This document shows, one piece after another, positions 21,931 to 23,269 of a stretch of DNA of 23,269 nucleotides (position 1 is its first letter; the number at the start of each line of letters is the position of its first letter). Position numbers and translations under genes: made by a program. The DNA is from Clostridiales bacterium (GTDB lineage Bacteria; Bacillota_A; Clostridia; Saccharofermentanales; Saccharofermentanaceae): assembly GCA_017649745.1 (NCBI GenBank), contig JAGCGE010000149.1, positions 1-23,269 on the forward strand, given 5' to 3'. Below the pieces are notes generated by a model. That model made no database searches, was not told where the DNA came from, and saw only the letters and a list, made by a program, of their open reading frames with translations.

Positions 21931-23269
21931 CAGTTAGCCTGACCTTTCACGGCAGGAACCGAAGCGAACAACGTCTTGATCTTTAAGATCTCAGAGCCCT
22001 TGAGGTAATAGCACTCACCAGGGAGAAGAGCCTTGTTATAAGTACGCTTAACAGATGCAGGAACGATCGTAAGCTTGATGTCGTCAAGGTTATCGAAGAT
22101 GAGCATATTAAGGTTATCCTTAATGCCCTTAAGGATCTCGTTACCGCCGTAACCTACATTCTCATTCGGTACATCATCGAAAATAACGCAGACGCCGCAG
22201 TTCTTGTACTTGGTTATCAAGTTCTTGTAGATGGCCAAAGACTCCTTGCTGGAAGCAACTGACGCGAATATGTCAGGGTTGCTGATCAAGAGGATCTGGA
22301 GTGCTTCTGAATCACTGTTGTATTCACCGTTACGCATGCGATCATATCTCGAGACGAAGATCTCGTCGAGAGCAGCAAGAGTCTCGTGGATCGAATCAGG
22401 ATCCACTGAGTAAGACTTGACGCGCTCATTCTCCTTAAACGATGCGAATTCCTTCTTGTAGTTATCGATAAGATAGATATCTGCAAGGAACCCGGAATCC
22501 TTCTCTACAATAGAGCTCATTATCGAACGCAATACATTTGTCTTACCTGTAGAAAGCTTACCTCCGACTGCGAGAACACCCAAGTTGTTCAGGTCGAGGA
22601 CAAACGGACTTACGTCATTGAAGTCAAGACCGACATTGACGTGTGAAGACTTGCTGTAATCATCACGGTTGAACTCAGGGATCATAGGCTTCAGATATAC
22701 ATTAGGCATCTGAACAAGTCTAGGAACAGCTGAATCCGTGTACTTCTTGTTGCACTCGTCAATAAACTTGTGGATGGACTCTGCTCTGTCGATCTCTCGT
22801 TCACCCTCAAACGCGAGATATGTCTGGCACTCGTATAATGTTCTGTCGATCCTGACGAGGCTTCGTCCAGGAATATTCCTTGGTCTCATCTTTGTCGATC
22901 CGAAAAGGAACGCATACTCAGTTTCTTCATTACATGCAAGCGATATTCTCGTAGGGAAGTTCGACAGATATCTGTAACCGAAACCGGTCGTCTGAGCATT
23001 AGCTGCAACGACGCAGATACCAAGTGATGCACCTTCACGAACGATCTTAAGGAACGGGTCTTCAACTGTTACGTAAAGTTCCTTAACGATGTTGATATTA
23101 TCTACGATTACAACGATCTGACGAAGGTCCTTGTAACCGCCGTCGAGGTAAGATGCAAACGAGCTGACACCCTTTGACGAGAGTTTCTCTTTACGCTGAT
23201 CTATCTCAGCATAGATGATCCTGAAAAAGCTCTTCATCTTGTCATCTTCGTTAGGAAGGATGACCGTAC
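21930..23269 (-). CDS. EssC-type FtsK/SpoIIIE ATPase of a type VII secretion system, C-terminal part (N-terminus outside the window)
   Basis: The last 445 residues of a hexameric membrane ATPase that drives type VII export. The frame is open to the window edge, so the Met at 23237 is internal. The first part is the second half of one FtsK domain: KSFFRIIYAEIDQRKEKLSS, a Walker B-like VVIVDNINIV, and the ASLGICVVAANAQTTG to NFPTRISLAC segment. The phrase IPGRSLVRID then matches the PGRAYL element of EssC/EccC. A further, complete FtsK domain follows, with Walker A VGGKLSTGKTN (about 22539-22565) and Walker B VCVIFDD. Two consecutive FtsK domains of this kind at the C-terminus are the D2-D3 layout of EssC/EccC rather than of FtsK or SpoIIIE. 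In D2 the Walker B acidic pair is Asp-Asn, so that domain may not hydrolyse ATP. The final D3 domain is where substrates bind in studied systems. Confidence 0.85.
   Translation of the reverse strand, partial: TVILPNEDDKMKSFFRIIYAEIDQRKEKLSSKGVSSFASYLDGGYKDLRQIVVIVDNINIVKELYVTVEDPFLKIVREGASLGICVVAANAQTTGFGYRYLSNFPTRISLACNEETEYAFLFGSTKMRPRNIPGRSLVRIDRTLYECQTYLAFEGEREIDRAESIHKFIDECNKKYTDSAVPRLVQMPNVYLKPMIPEFNRDDYSKSSHVNVGLDFNDVSPFVLDLNNLGVLAVGGKLSTGKTNVLRSIMSSIVEKDSGFLADIYLIDNYKKEFASFKENERVKSYSVDPDSIHETLAALDEIFVSRYDRMRNGEYNSDSEALQILLISNPDIFASVASSKESLAIYKNLITKYKNCGVCVIFDDVPNENVGYGGNEILKGIKDNLNMLIFDNLDDIKLTIVPASVKRTYNKALLPGECYYLKGSEILKIKTLFASVPAVKGQAN

Overview
The window looks like a chromosomal piece of a Gram-positive, anaerobic Firmicute, probably a plant-polymer-fermenting member of the Clostridia. 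The signs are HPr kinase, RapZ/YvcJ and WhiA clustered with MurB, a cellodextrin phosphorylase, and part of a Firmicutes-type (T7SSb-like) type VII secretion locus. Every gene I can support lies on the minus strand, so the order of transcription is right to left. No tRNA, rRNA, insertion sequence or plus-strand gene was found. The exact genus cannot be fixed from the sequence.

Right end, 23269 to 13313: a type VII secretion island. It opens with the C-terminal part of an EssC-type FtsK/SpoIIIE ATPase, cut by the window edge. This is coupled by a TGATG overlap to a membrane Ser/Thr protein kinase with an extracytoplasmic helical domain. After a 94-base gap with its own candidate promoter come three small helical proteins (86, 102 and 93 aa) of WXG100/ESX-partner size. 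They are followed by three large tandem paralogues (663, 630 and 568 aa). Each paralogue has a helical N-terminal module, a shared middle region and a C-terminal CHAP peptidoglycan-hydrolase domain with intact Cys-His-Glu, but no signal peptide. The six cargo genes are tightly packed, mostly overlapping or a few bases apart. My reading is that the ATPase and kinase form part of the export machine, the small proteins are export partners, and the CHAP proteins are the cargo. This is the most interesting part of the window.

Middle, 13312 to 11369: a DUF3267-type membrane zincin and a PD-(D/E)XK nuclease-like protein. Next comes a roughly 230-base array of GTCCAC/GTGGAC palindromes spaced about 42 bases apart, sitting just upstream of a good sigma-A-type promoter.

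11368 to 8414: a GH94 cellodextrin phosphorylase gene ending at a clear Rho-independent terminator. 8304 to 4651: an hprK-murB-rapZ-whiA operon with overlapping start and stop codons, lacking the yvcK gene that often separates rapZ and whiA. 4533 to 1: an apparent five-gene operon from one promoter: a membrane-anchored PQQ-type beta-propeller protein, a hypothetical protein, a four-helix membrane protein, a uridine-kinase-like P-loop kinase, and the first 148 codons of metA.

Several start codons were placed inside the longest open frames because a promoter, terminator or Shine-Dalgarno sequence showed that the longest frame is too long (the PQQ protein, hprK, cdp and the 86-aa protein). All functional statements rest on motifs and remembered family features; no database search was possible.
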